Assembly: GCA_021629085.1 (NCBI GenBank)
Contig: JAJXRJ010000036.1
Span: 1-22,604 of the forward strand
Reading direction: 5' to 3'
From: Oscillospiraceae bacterium
GTDB taxonomy: Bacteria; Bacillota; Clostridia; UMGS1810
Length of the DNA: 22,604 nt
This document shows positions 15,425 through 22,604 of the stretch, piece after piece (positions within the stretch are counted from its first letter, which is position 1; each line of letters opens with the position of its first letter). Under the pieces are notes generated by a model that saw only the letters and a program-made list of their open reading frames with translations, made no database searches and was not told the origin of the DNA. The translations under genes and the position numbers were made by a program.

Positions 15425-15452
15425 CTTGGCCGCACACCGCCGTAAAATGCGC

Positions 15453-15484
15453 AAAAAAAGCCGGGGCGCATGATGCGCCCCGGC
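15453..15484 (-). terminator. Strong intrinsic terminator of argG
   Basis: On the minus strand an 11-bp perfect stem, GCCGGGGCGCA / TGCGCCCCGGC (15484-15460) with a 3-nt loop, is followed by seven T (15459-15453). It starts 17 nt after the argG stop and separates argG from dpaA. Confidence 0.9.
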
Positions 15485-15501
15485 TCTGTCTTTCAAAGCT
15501 T

Positions 15502-16719
15502 TTATTGTTCGCCGTTTTTTTGTTTCATCATAGCCCGCACCTTGAGCGGCAGGCCAAACAGGTTAATAAACCCTTCCGAATCTTTGTGGCTGTAAAGCTC
15601 GTGGCTGTCGCCAAAGCTTGCAATGTCCTCATTGTAGAGTGAATAGGGCGATTTTGCACCCGCAGGCGAAATGTGGCCCTTGTAAAGCTTTAAGCGGACC
15701 TCGCCGGTAACCGTCTCCTGCGTGCTGTCCACAAATGCGGAAAGCGCTTCGCGCAGGGGCGTATACCATTTACCGTCATACACAAGTTCCGAAAATTTGA
15801 TGGCGGCCTGGCGTTTGAACGCCTGGGTGTCGCGGTCTAAGCACAAATATTCCAGCTCTTCATGCGCGGCATACAAAATGGTGCCGCCCGGCGTTTCATA
15901 CACGCCGCGGGACTTCATGCCCACCAGCCGGTCTTCCACAATATCCGCCAGCCCCACGCCGTATTCGCCGCCGATTTTGTTGAGTTCTTCCACCAGCGCC
16001 ACCGGGCCGTATGCCTTGCCGTCAATGGTGACCGGCACGCCCTTTTCAAAGCCGATGGTGAGGTATTTGGGGGTATCCGGCGTCTTTTCGGGCGGGACGG
16101 TGAGCTTTAACAGGCTTTCCAGCTGCGGCTCATTCCACGGATCCTCCAAATCCATGCCCTCATGGCTAATGTGCCAAATGTTGCGGTCGCGCGAATAGAG
16201 GTCTTTTTTGGTAACGGGAATCGCAATGCCGCGTTTTTCCGCATAGTCCACCGCATCCTCGCGCGATTTGATATCCCAAATGCGCCACGGGGCGATAATT
16301 TTTAAATGCGGGGCCAGCGCCTTGATGGTGAGCTCAAACCGCACCTGGTCGTTTCCCTTGCCAGTTGCGCCGTGACAGATGGCAACCGCGCCCTCTTTTT
16401 TTGCAATTTCCACCAGCCGCCTTGCAATGATGGGGCGCGCATGCGACGTGCCTAAAAGGTATTTGCCCTCATACACCGCGCCCGCCTTTAAGGTGGGGAA
16501 AATAAAGTCGCGCACATATTCCTCACGCAAATCCTCTATGTAAAGCTTGGATGCGCCCGCCGCCTTTGCGCGCGCGTCTAAGCCCTCGGTTTCCTTGCCC
16601 TGCCCTACGTCGCCGCAAACCGCAATTACGTCGTAGTCGTAGTTCTCCTTAAGCCACGGTATGATAATGGACGTATCCAGCCCGCCGGAGTACGCCAAAA
16701 CAACTTTTTCTTTGGACAT
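15502..16719 (-). CDS. argG: Argininosuccinate synthase
   Basis: ArgG joins citrulline and aspartate using ATP, the penultimate step of arginine synthesis. The 405-residue protein has the PP-loop 'AYSGGLDTS' (9-17), 'CGDVGQGKE' (35-43), 'CHGATGKGNDQVRFE' (114-128) and 'RDRNIWHISHEG' in the middle, all standard for the type I enzyme. Length is normal. GGGAGGA precedes the ATG and a good promoter lies upstream. argH, its usual partner, is not next to it: a strong terminator ends the unit, so argG is transcribed alone. It is divergent from ruvC with overlapping promoter elements. Confidence 0.97.
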   Translation of the reverse strand: MSKEKVVLAYSGGLDTSIIIPWLKENYDYDVIAVCGDVGQGKETEGLDARAKAAGASKLYIEDLREEYVRDFIFPTLKAGAVYEGKYLLGTSHARPIIARRLVEIAKKEGAVAICHGATGKGNDQVRFELTIKALAPHLKIIAPWRIWDIKSREDAVDYAEKRGIAIPVTKKDLYSRDRNIWHISHEGMDLEDPWNEPQLESLLKLTVPPEKTPDTPKYLTIGFEKGVPVTIDGKAYGPVALVEELNKIGGEYGVGLADIVEDRLVGMKSRGVYETPGGTILYAAHEELEYLCLDRDTQAFKRQAAIKFSELVYDGKWYTPLREALSAFVDSTQETVTGEVRLKLYKGHISPAGAKSPYSLYNEDIASFGDSHELYSHKDSEGFINLFGLPLKVRAMMKQKNGEQ

Positions 16720-16736
16720 CTTGATTTTCCTCCCAT

Positions 16737-16764
16737 TTGTGATAAAATATAGTTGTATTATACA
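16737..16764 (+). promoter_or_regulatory. Candidate promoter of ruvC-ruvA-ruvB
   Basis: TTGTGA (16737-16742), 16 nt, TATACA (16759-16764). Its -10 overlaps the argG -10 on the other strand. No Firmicutes SOS box (GAAC-N4-GTTC type) is seen in 16720-16809. Confidence 0.4.
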
Positions 16765-16785
16765 TCAAGCGTTTTAAATTTGCAA
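16757..16785 (-). promoter_or_regulatory. Promoter of argG
   Basis: On the minus strand TTGCAA (16785-16780), 17 nt, TATAAT (16762-16757). The start would be near 16750, about 30 nt before the ATG, leaving room only for the ribosome site. I see no clear arginine-repressor box. Confidence 0.7.
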
Positions 16786-16809
16786 GCGCATTTTTGAGAG
16801 GACAAATCG

Positions 16810-17301
16810 ATGATCATCTTAGGCGTAGACCCCGGCATTGCCATTGTGGGCTGGGGTGTAATAAAATATCATTTGAACAAGTATACGGCGCTGGGCTTTG
16901 GCGCGGTCACCACCCCTGCGGGCATGGACTTCCCCGCGCGGCTAAAGCTGGTGTATGACGGCATCAGCGAAGTGGTGTCTCAGTACAAGCCGGAATACAT
17001 GGCAGTGGAAGAACTGTTTTACAACAACAACGCCAAAACTGTCATCCAAGTGGCACAGGGGCGGGGCGCGGCCATTTTGGCGTGCGCCAACCAAAATATG
17101 ATGATTGCAGAATATACGCCGCTGCAAGTCAAACAGGCGGTGGCAGGCTATGGGCGGGCGGACAAGGCGCAGGTGCAGCAGATGGCAAAAACGCTCTTGC
17201 ACTTAAAGGCAGTGCCCAAGCCGGATGACACGGCAGACGCGCTGGCCATTGCCATCTGCCACGCCAATTCGTTTAATTTTAACGCGCTTTTGAAAGGATA
17301 G
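16810..17301 (+). CDS. ruvC: Holliday junction resolvase RuvC
   Basis: RuvC is a dimeric endonuclease that cuts four-way DNA junctions. The 163-residue protein has 'ILGVDPGIAIVGWGVI' (3-18) with catalytic D7, a second acidic residue in 'AVEELFYNNNAKT' (65-77), and the C-terminal acidic set in 'KPDDTADALAIA' (137-148). 'VAQGRGAAIL' (81-90) is the conserved helix. Length is normal for the short Gram-positive form. GAGAGGA precedes the ATG. It leads a ruvC-ruvA-ruvB operon with short gaps. Confidence 0.96.
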   Translation: MIILGVDPGIAIVGWGVIKYHLNKYTALGFGAVTTPAGMDFPARLKLVYDGISEVVSQYKPEYMAVEELFYNNNAKTVIQVAQGRGAAILACANQNMMIAEYTPLQVKQAVAGYGRADKAQVQQMAKTLLHLKAVPKPDDTADALAIAICHANSFNFNALLKG

Positions 17302-17311
17302 GAGAGATTTC

Positions 17312-17914
17312 ATGTTTCGCTATATCAGCGGCAATTTAATGGAACGGGACACCGCGTCGGTGGTCATTGACGTAGGCGGCGTGGGGTTTCACATCTTTAC
17401 CTCGCTCTATTCGCTTGGCGATGTGGCAAGCGTCCCTATCGGCGGGCCGGTCACGTTTTACACCTTTCTTTACATCAAAGAGGGGATTATGGATTTATAT
17501 GGCTTTTCCACCAAAGAGGAGCTTTCCATGTTTGAGCTGCTCATTTCGGTGTCCGGCGTGGGCGCCAAGGGCGCAGCCGCCATTTTGTCGGCAGGCGGCC
17601 CGTCTAAAATTGCCATCAGTGTGGTGACGGGCGACGCAAAAACCATCACCAGGGCACAGGGCATTGGGCAAAAAACCGCCCAGCGCATCATACTGGAGCT
17701 CAAGGATAAAATTAAAAACGAGTCGCTCACTTCCGGCGTGGCGCTGTCTGCACTGCCGGAGGAGTCAGATGCGGGGGTTTCGGGCGAAGCCATCAGCGCC
17801 CTTATGGTGCTCGGATACAGCAAGGCACAGGCCGAAAAGGCGGTGCTATCATGCAGCCCCAAGCTTCCATCCGTGGAAGAAATCATCAAAGCGGCGCTCA
17901 AGAATTTAGCATAG
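17312..17914 (+). CDS. ruvA: Holliday junction DNA helicase subunit RuvA
   Basis: RuvA is the tetrameric junction-binding platform for the RuvB motor. The 200-residue protein has an N-terminal OB fold ('MFRYISGNLMERDTASVVID', 'GVGFHIFTS'), two helix-hairpin-helix motifs ('LISVSGVGAKGAAAILS', about 77-93, and 'ITRAQGIGQKTAQRIILELKDK', about 112-133) and a C-terminal RuvB-binding helical domain ('AISALMVLGYSKAQAEKAV', about 150-168). GGAGAGA precedes the ATG, 10 nt after the ruvC stop. Confidence 0.97.
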   Translation: MFRYISGNLMERDTASVVIDVGGVGFHIFTSLYSLGDVASVPIGGPVTFYTFLYIKEGIMDLYGFSTKEELSMFELLISVSGVGAKGAAAILSAGGPSKIAISVVTGDAKTITRAQGIGQKTAQRIILELKDKIKNESLTSGVALSALPEESDAGVSGEAISALMVLGYSKAQAEKAVLSCSPKLPSVEEIIKAALKNLA

Positions 17915-17930
17915 GAACAGGAGATTTTAA

Positions 17931-18938
17931 ATGGACGAACTGGAACGCATTGTGACAAGCGAGCTCATTTCCGAGGACGCGGAGACCGAAAGCGGGCTGC
18001 GGCCGCGCTCGCTTGACGAATACATTGGGCAGCAAAAAATCAAAGAAAACCTTTCGGTGTACATCCAGGCGGCCAAAAGCCGCAGCGAGGCGCTGGACCA
18101 TGTGCTGCTGTACGGCCCGCCGGGGCTGGGCAAAACCACGCTTGCAAACATCATTGCAAACGAAATGGGGGTCAATATCCGCATCACATCCGGCCCCGCC
18201 ATTGAAAAGCAGGGGGATCTTGCGGCCATTTTAACCAACCTGGCGGAGTTTGACGTGCTGTTTATTGATGAAATCCACCGCCTGAGCCCCAGCGTGGAGG
18301 AGGTGCTTTACCCGGCCATGGAAGACTTTGCGCTGGACATCATCATCGGCAAAGGCCCCAGCGCGCGCTCCATCCGGCTGGACTTGCCCAAATTTACACT
18401 GGTGGGCGCCACCACCAAGGCGGGCAACATGACCTCCCCTTTGCGCGACCGGTTTGGCGTGCTTTCCCGGCTGGATTTATACACGCCGGAGGATTTAAAG
18501 AAAATTGTCAAACGCTCGGCGCACATTTTAAACGTACAGATTACTGAAGACGGCGCGGCGGAAATTGCAGCGCGCTCGCGGGGGACGCCGCGTATTGCCA
18601 ACCGGCTCCTAAAGCGTGTGCGTGATTTTTCCGAGGTGATGGGCGACGGCGTTATCACCAAAGATATTGCCGATTCGTCGCTTGCGCGCATTGAAATTGA
18701 CAAAATCGGCCTAGATGCCACCGACGCCAATATGATCCGCTCCATGATTAAAAACTTCGGCGGCGGGCCGGTGGGACTAGAAACGCTGGCCGCCACCATC
18801 GGCGAGGACGCCAACACCATTGAAGATGTCTATGAACCCTATTTATTGCAGCTTGGGTTCATCAGCCGCACACCGCGGGGGCGCATTGTCAACAAAGCTG
18901 CCTATGACCACTTTCATATTCCATTTGACAAACAATAA
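17931..18938 (+). CDS. ruvB: Holliday junction branch-migration ATPase RuvB
   Basis: RuvB is the hexameric AAA+ motor that drives branch migration. The 335-residue protein has 'LRPRSLDEYIGQ' (23-34), Walker A GPPGLGKT (62-69), Walker B 'LFIDEIHRL' (110-118), sensor 1 'LVGATTKAG' (157-165), arginine-finger region 'SPLRDRFG', sensor 2 'RGTPRIANRLLKRVRDF' and the C-terminal winged helix ending 'YDHFHI'. Length is usual. ACAGGAGA precedes the ATG, 16 nt after ruvA. A strong two-way terminator follows, so the operon ends here. Confidence 0.97.
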   Translation: MDELERIVTSELISEDAETESGLRPRSLDEYIGQQKIKENLSVYIQAAKSRSEALDHVLLYGPPGLGKTTLANIIANEMGVNIRITSGPAIEKQGDLAAILTNLAEFDVLFIDEIHRLSPSVEEVLYPAMEDFALDIIIGKGPSARSIRLDLPKFTLVGATTKAGNMTSPLRDRFGVLSRLDLYTPEDLKKIVKRSAHILNVQITEDGAAEIAARSRGTPRIANRLLKRVRDFSEVMGDGVITKDIADSSLARIEIDKIGLDATDANMIRSMIKNFGGGPVGLETLAATIGEDANTIEDVYEPYLLQLGFISRTPRGRIVNKAAYDHFHIPFDKQ

Positions 18939-18950
18939 TCGAGTTTTCAT

Positions 18951-18991
18951 AAAAACAAGGCGGAAAGCAAGCTGCTTTCCGCCTTGTTTTT
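18951..18991. terminator. Two-way intrinsic terminator between ruvB and the XRE regulator
   Basis: A 19-bp perfect stem (18951-18969 with 18973-18991) encloses the loop AGC. It starts with five A and ends with five T, so it works as a U-run terminator on both strands. It lies 12 nt past the ruvB stop and 4 nt past the stop of the convergent gene. Confidence 0.93.
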
Positions 18992-18995
18992 AACA

Positions 18996-19646
18996 TTACG
19001 CGTCAATGTCCACCAGGGCTTTGATTACGCGCCCCAAAATGCGGATATCCCCCATTTTATACTGTGCCGGGACATAGCCCGGGTCAGAGCTGTCAGGCAC
19101 CAGCGTAATGATATTGTCAAACTGGTATATCCGCCGGATGACAATTTTGTCGTCCACCACAACCACGCCGCACTTGCCGTCTGTCACATCCTCACCGCGT
19201 TTGATAATGATGTGGTTGTTTTTCTCAAGCTTGGCTTTGTCCATGGAATTGTCCGCGCACCGGATGGAAAAGAAATCGCCGGACCGGAGATTAAAGCAGT
19301 CGGGCAGCTCCAAATATCCCTCAATCTTGCTCAGCTCATTGTTGACAATTTCCGAAATGTTTTGAATGTCAAATACCGGGATCTTTCTGCCCTTGATAAA
19401 ATTGATAAACCGGTCTTTGAATTCTGTTTCCCCAAGAAGGTAATCGATATTGACATCAAACAGCTCAGCCAGCCGCTTGATGTTTTCTGCCGACGGAAGG
19501 CCATAGTCCACCTCATAATTCGATATGGTTGTCTTTCCCACGCCCAGCTGGTCCGCAAGCTCGGCTTGTGATAGCCGCAGATCCCTCCTGAGTTCCCGAA
19601 TCCGCTCGCCTGTCGTTTTTACCTCATCTTTTTCCATATCCGCCAT
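18996..19646 (-). CDS. XRE-family regulator with LexA/CI-type S24 domain
   Basis: This 216-residue protein has an XRE helix-turn-helix (about 13-70, 'LSQAELADQLGVGKTTISNY') and a C-terminal S24 peptidase-like domain (about 88-210). The pattern 'CADNSMDKAKLEKNNHIIIK' then 'VVVVDDKIVIRRIY' aligns with LexA's GDSM and VKRFY segments. S134 fits the catalytic serine. The lysine expected 37 residues on, as in LexA, is R171. No Ala-Gly or similar cleavage site is evident in the linker ('RKIPVFDIQNISEI', 87-100). It may therefore be a repressor that no longer cleaves itself and uses the domain for dimerisation or ligand sensing. AAGGGAAGTG precedes the ATG. It is divergent from uxaB; whether it controls uxaBA, itself or a stress response is not shown. 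Confidence 0.85.
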   Translation of the reverse strand: MADMEKDEVKTTGERIRELRRDLRLSQAELADQLGVGKTTISNYEVDYGLPSAENIKRLAELFDVNIDYLLGETEFKDRFINFIKGRKIPVFDIQNISEIVNNELSKIEGYLELPDCFNLRSGDFFSIRCADNSMDKAKLEKNNHIIIKRGEDVTDGKCGVVVVDDKIVIRRIYQFDNIITLVPDSSDPGYVPAQYKMGDIRILGRVIKALVDIDA

Positions 19647-19682
19647 GATATCACTTCCCTTCTTTGCGCTGTATTTTTATAC

Positions 19683-19712
19683 ATTATATCGCATTTTTCC
19701 ACTAAATGTCAA
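19683..19712 (-). promoter_or_regulatory. Consensus promoter of the XRE/S24 regulator
   Basis: On the minus strand TTGACA (19712-19707), 18 nt, TATAAT (19688-19683): both hexamers are perfect sigma-A consensus. The start would lie near 19676, about 30 nt before the ATG. Such a strong promoter on a repressor gene suggests self-repression. Confidence 0.8.
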
Positions 19713-19734
19713 TTCCTCCGTCCACTTCTGTCAA
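19698..19734 (-). repeat. Tandem direct repeat TTGACA-N2/3-AGTGGA in the regulator promoter
   Basis: On the minus strand TTGACAGAAGTGGA (19734-19721) is followed by TTGACATTTAGTGGA (19712-19698). The downstream copy contains the -35 box. The copies are 22-23 bp apart, about two helical turns. The arrangement looks like a tandem operator, perhaps for the regulator itself. A weaker partial copy, TTGACATAATTGGG, is on the plus strand at 19786-19799 toward uxaB. Confidence 0.5.
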
Positions 19735-19861
19735 AATTGGATTTTTGATGTCGGCACGCGAAAAAAAGGCAAAAAAAGAATATAATTGACATAATTGGGT
19801 TTAAAAATGAATGAAAAATTTTCGTATTCCGCTTACAATACTCTTAAAAGGAGTGAACAAT

Positions 19862-21175
19862 ATGCAAACGATTGAACAAAAATTTCAAAAACCCAGCAGA
19901 AAAGAAACGGTTATACAGTTTGGTGAGGGCGGATTTTTGCGTGGATTTGCCGACTGGATGATACAAAAGCTCAATGACAGCGGCAAATACGAAGGCAGCG
20001 TTGTGGTGGTGCAGCCCATCGAGAACGGCATGTGCGACAAGCTCTCCGAGCAATCCTGCCTGTATACGCATGTGATGCGCGGCATAGAAGGCGGAAAGCC
20101 TGTGGTGCGCAAAGAAGTGATTGACGTGATTTCCCGCTGTGTAAAGCCCTATGAAGACTATGCGGCCTATTTAAAGCTTGCGGAAAACCCCGATTTCCAC
20201 GTGATCATTTCCAATACCACTGAGGCGGGCATTGCCTATGTTGCGGGCGATAAGCTGGACGACAAGCCCCCCAAATCGTATCCTGCAAAGCTCACCGCCC
20301 TGCTCTACCGGCGCTATCAGCTGGGGCTGGACGGCTTTTTGGTGCTGCCCTGCGAGCTCATTGACAAAAACGGCGCAAAATTAAAAGAAATTGTATTGCA
20401 ATACGCAAGCGACTGGAAGCTGGAATCCGGATTTGTGGATTGGTTAAACCAGAAAAACCACTTTTGCAGCACATTGGTAGACCGCATTGTCACCGGCTAT
20501 CCGCGCGATGAAGACATGGAGCTCGGCTATATTGACAACATGGTGAACACATCGGAGGTGTTCCACCTTTGGGTCATTGAGGGCGACAAGGCGTTAAACG
20601 AACAGTTCCCGCTTGCCGACATTGGATTAAACGTCATTTGGACCGATAAAATGGAGATGTACCGCACCAGGAAGGTGCGCATTTTAAACGGCGCGCACAC
20701 CTCTTTGGTGCCCTATGCCCTGCTTTCGGGCTTTGACACCGTAAAATCGTGCGTAGACGACGAAACAATGTATGCACATTTAAGAAAATGCGTATTTGAC
20801 GAAATCATCCCCACGCTGGATCTCCCAAAAGAGGAGCTGCTAGACTATGCCGAAAATGTGCTGGAGCGGTTTTCCAACCCTTACATTAAGCACTTTTTGT
20901 CCTCCATTGCGCTCAATTCGGTGAGCAAATTCAAAGTACGGGTGCTGCCCTCTATTTTAGAATACATCCGGCGGTTTGACAAGCTGCCCGAAACACTGGT
21001 GTTCTCGTTTGCCAAGCTGATTGAATTTTATAAAAAAGGCACGCCCAATGACGATGCAGATATCATGGCATTTATGAAGTCAGCGTCTGTGATGGACATT
21101 TTGAAAAACACCGCGCTGTGGGGCGAAGATGTCTCCTTCTTATATGACGCGGTTGCAAAGGATGTGAATGCATGA
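19862..21175 (+). CDS. uxaB: Tagaturonate reductase (altronate oxidoreductase)
   Basis: UxaB reduces D-tagaturonate to D-altronate with NADH in galacturonate breakdown and belongs to the mannitol dehydrogenase family. The protein of 437 residues shows the NAD-binding start 'VIQFGEGGFLRGFADWMIQ' (17-35), 'VVVVQPIENG' (47-56), 'VIISNTTEAGIAY', 'LVDRIVTGYPR' and the catalytic-site piece 'KVRILNGAHTSLVPYA', all UxaB-like. The start is ATG 19862, with AAAAGGAGTG seven bases upstream; an in-frame ATG at 19811 would add 17 residues that do not match the family. It overlaps uxaA by four bases. The 215-nt region upstream is A-rich and shared with the divergent regulator; no consensus promoter is clear (a possible TACAAT at 19834). 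Confidence 0.93.
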   Translation: MQTIEQKFQKPSRKETVIQFGEGGFLRGFADWMIQKLNDSGKYEGSVVVVQPIENGMCDKLSEQSCLYTHVMRGIEGGKPVVRKEVIDVISRCVKPYEDYAAYLKLAENPDFHVIISNTTEAGIAYVAGDKLDDKPPKSYPAKLTALLYRRYQLGLDGFLVLPCELIDKNGAKLKEIVLQYASDWKLESGFVDWLNQKNHFCSTLVDRIVTGYPRDEDMELGYIDNMVNTSEVFHLWVIEGDKALNEQFPLADIGLNVIWTDKMEMYRTRKVRILNGAHTSLVPYALLSGFDTVKSCVDDETMYAHLRKCVFDEIIPTLDLPKEELLDYAENVLERFSNPYIKHFLSSIALNSVSKFKVRVLPSILEYIRRFDKLPETLVFSFAKLIEFYKKGTPNDDADIMAFMKSASVMDILKNTALWGEDVSFLYDAVAKDVNA

Positions 21176-22548
21176 AGATTCATCCGTCCGACAATGTGTG
21201 TGTCGATTTGTCCACCGGGCACAAGGTGGCAGGCCGCGACATCAAACAGGGTGAAAACATCATCAAATACGGGTTTCCCATCGGCCATGCCCTGTGCGAT
21301 ATCAAGGCCGGCGATGCGGTACATACCCACAATTTAAAAACCAATTTAAAAGACCAGCTCTCCTATACTTATCAGCCGGAATTTGCGCCTCAACCCCAAA
21401 GCATTTCGCGCACCTTTAATGGGTATGTGCGCGAGGACGGCCGGGCAGGCATCCGCAACGACATTTGGATTGTCAACACGGTGGGATGTGTGAACAAAGT
21501 GGCCGAAGCGCTGGCAAAAGAGACCGGCGCGCTGTGTTTCCCGCATCCGTTTGGCTGTTCCCAGCTGGGCGACGACCACGCCACCACGCAAAAAATCTTA
21601 GCCGGCCTTGTGCGCCATCCCAATGCGGGCGGCGTGCTGGTGCTGGGGCTGGGATGCGAAAACAACAATATTTCCGAGTTTCAAAAGGTGCTCGGCGAAA
21701 CCAATCCCAACCGGGTGAAATTTTTAAATTGCCAGGACGTTTCGGACGAAATTGCCGAAGGCAAACGGCGCATAAGTGAACTGCGCGCATATGCCGACAC
21801 GTTTTCGCGTCAGGAAATTGGCGCGGAAAAACTGGTGGTGGGCTTAAAGTGCGGCGGCAGCGACGGCTACAGCGGCATCACGGCAAACCCGCTGGTGGGC
21901 CGGTTTTCCGACCTTTTAATTGCCTGCGGCGGCGCGTCGGTGCTCACCGAGGTGCCGGAAATGTTCGGCGCGGAAACGCTTTTGATGAAGCGGTGCAAAA
22001 ATGAGGCGGTATTTGAAAAAACCGTAAAGCTCATCAACCAGTTTAAAGACTATTTTATCCGCCACGGGCAGGTGGTGTATGAAAACCCGTCCCCCGGCAA
22101 CAAGACGGGCGGCATCACCACGCTGGAGGAAAAGTCGCTGGGCTGTGTGCAAAAGGGCGGCACCTCAAAGGTGGTGGATGTGCTGGACTACGGCGACACG
22201 GTGAAAACGCCGGGATTAAACCTTTTAAACGGCCCGGGCAACGACATTGTAGCCATCACAAACCTGGCGGCGGCAGGCTGCCAGATGGTATTGTTTACCA
22301 CAGGGCGCGGCACACCGGTGGGCGCGCCGGTCCCCACGGTTAAAATTGCCACCAACACCCCGCTCTTTGAGAAAAAGCCGGGATGGATGGACTTTAACGC
22401 GGGCACGCTTCTTTCCGGCAAGAGCATGGATGCGCTGTCAGCCGAGCTGTTTGACTATTGCATCAAAGTGGCGGGCGGCCAAAAAACCCAAAACGAACTG
22501 CATGGATATCGCGAAATATCTATTTTTAAAGACGGCGTGACGCTGTAA
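21172..22548 (+). CDS. uxaA: Altronate dehydratase
   Basis: UxaA removes water from D-altronate to give 2-keto-3-deoxygluconate. The 458-residue protein joins an N-terminal SAF domain (about 1-75, 'GHKVAGRDIKQGENIIKYGFPIG') to the large UxaA/GarD dehydratase domain. The latter shows 'FNGYVREDGRAGIRN' (82-96), 'FPHPFGCSQLGDDH' (122-135), 'VLGLGCENN' (156-164), 'VGLKCGGSDGYSGITANP' (222-239) and 'TTGRGTPVGAPVPTVKIATN' near the end. Cysteines in these motifs are typical of the metal-dependent enzyme. Its ATG overlaps the uxaB stop (ATGA), with AAAGGATG upstream. uxaC, kdgK and kdgA are not in the window. The 56 nt after its stop hold nothing I can name. Confidence 0.95.
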   Translation: MKIHPSDNVCVDLSTGHKVAGRDIKQGENIIKYGFPIGHALCDIKAGDAVHTHNLKTNLKDQLSYTYQPEFAPQPQSISRTFNGYVREDGRAGIRNDIWIVNTVGCVNKVAEALAKETGALCFPHPFGCSQLGDDHATTQKILAGLVRHPNAGGVLVLGLGCENNNISEFQKVLGETNPNRVKFLNCQDVSDEIAEGKRRISELRAYADTFSRQEIGAEKLVVGLKCGGSDGYSGITANPLVGRFSDLLIACGGASVLTEVPEMFGAETLLMKRCKNEAVFEKTVKLINQFKDYFIRHGQVVYENPSPGNKTGGITTLEEKSLGCVQKGGTSKVVDVLDYGDTVKTPGLNLLNGPGNDIVAITNLAAAGCQMVLFTTGRGTPVGAPVPTVKIATNTPLFEKKPGWMDFNAGTLLSGKSMDALSAELFDYCIKVAGGQKTQNELHGYREISIFKDGVTL

Positions 22549-22604
22549 ATTGGTAGTGTAAAGTAAAAATGAAAGAATAGCATAATGATTTCACAAAAAA
22601 ACTG

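Noticed and set aside
15366..15437. N-terminal extension of DpaA from an ATG at 15437
   Set aside because: The extra codons cover the promoter-like site and the AAAGGAGGG ribosome site; the GTG at 15365 matches the family start.
16720..16809. SOS (LexA) box before ruvC
   Set aside because: No GAAC-N4-GTTC-type site is present, so DNA-damage control of ruvCAB by LexA is not supported here.
22549..22604. Start of another gene after uxaA (ATG at 22585)
   Set aside because: Only a few codons remain before the window ends and no good ribosome site precedes it.

Overview
The window reads as a chromosomal segment of a spore-forming, moderately GC-rich member of the Clostridia (Firmicutes). Support comes from dipicolinate synthase genes (dpaA, dpaB), MutS2, strong GGAGG ribosome sites, TTGACA/TATAAT promoters, U-run terminators, the ruvC-ruvA-ruvB order and the pyrH-frr-uppS-cdsA-dxr-rseP core. 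I cannot place it below class from sequence alone. I see no phage, transposon, CRISPR, rRNA or tRNA.

Layout. (1) 13294 down to 69, minus strand: a nearly gapless run transcribed leftward. It contains mutS2, a WYL-domain regulator, a HAD phosphatase, a possible 23-residue linker ORF, pyrH, frr, uppS, cdsA, dxr, rseP, an M14 metallopeptidase, an ApbE flavin transferase, trxB and an amidohydrolase. Most gaps are under 35 nt and several genes overlap or touch. The only roomier gap is 69 nt, between rseP and the M14 gene. (2) 13340-13518: a divergent control region with a near-consensus mutS2 promoter on one side and, on the other, a palindrome plus -10 box driving a 79-residue two-helix membrane protein (13519-13758). 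(3) 13759-13909: facing terminators. (4) 15365 down to 13902: dpaA-dpaB, preceded by a match to the mother-cell sigma-K -10 box. (5) argG (16719-15502) with a strong terminator, divergent from ruvC-ruvA-ruvB (16810-18938). (6) A 19-bp two-way terminator separates ruvB from a convergent XRE/S24-type regulator (19646-18996). (7) uxaB-uxaA (19862-22548) run rightward from the regulator's upstream region.

How the genes fit. The core of region 1 combines UMP phosphorylation, ribosome recycling, the MEP isoprenoid step (Dxr), undecaprenyl diphosphate synthesis (UppS), CDP-diacylglycerol synthesis (CdsA) and a site-2 protease, so translation and envelope building are co-transcribed. The usual flanking partners (rpsB-tsf upstream, ispG/proS/polC downstream) are absent. 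Their places are taken by mutS2-WYL-HAD and by peptidase-ApbE-TrxB-amidohydrolase. DpaA/DpaB make the spore solute dipicolinate. RuvABC resolves Holliday junctions. UxaB/UxaA convert tagaturonate to 2-keto-3-deoxygluconate in galacturonate use.

Most of the window is ordinary. The unusual points are small: a hairpin placed exactly between the mutS2 Shine-Dalgarno and its start codon, a linker ORF that bridges two genes by stop/start overlaps, an S24-type regulator whose catalytic lysine position is arginine and whose promoter carries tandem repeats, and a palindrome in front of the small membrane protein. I did not find a convincing new multi-gene system.
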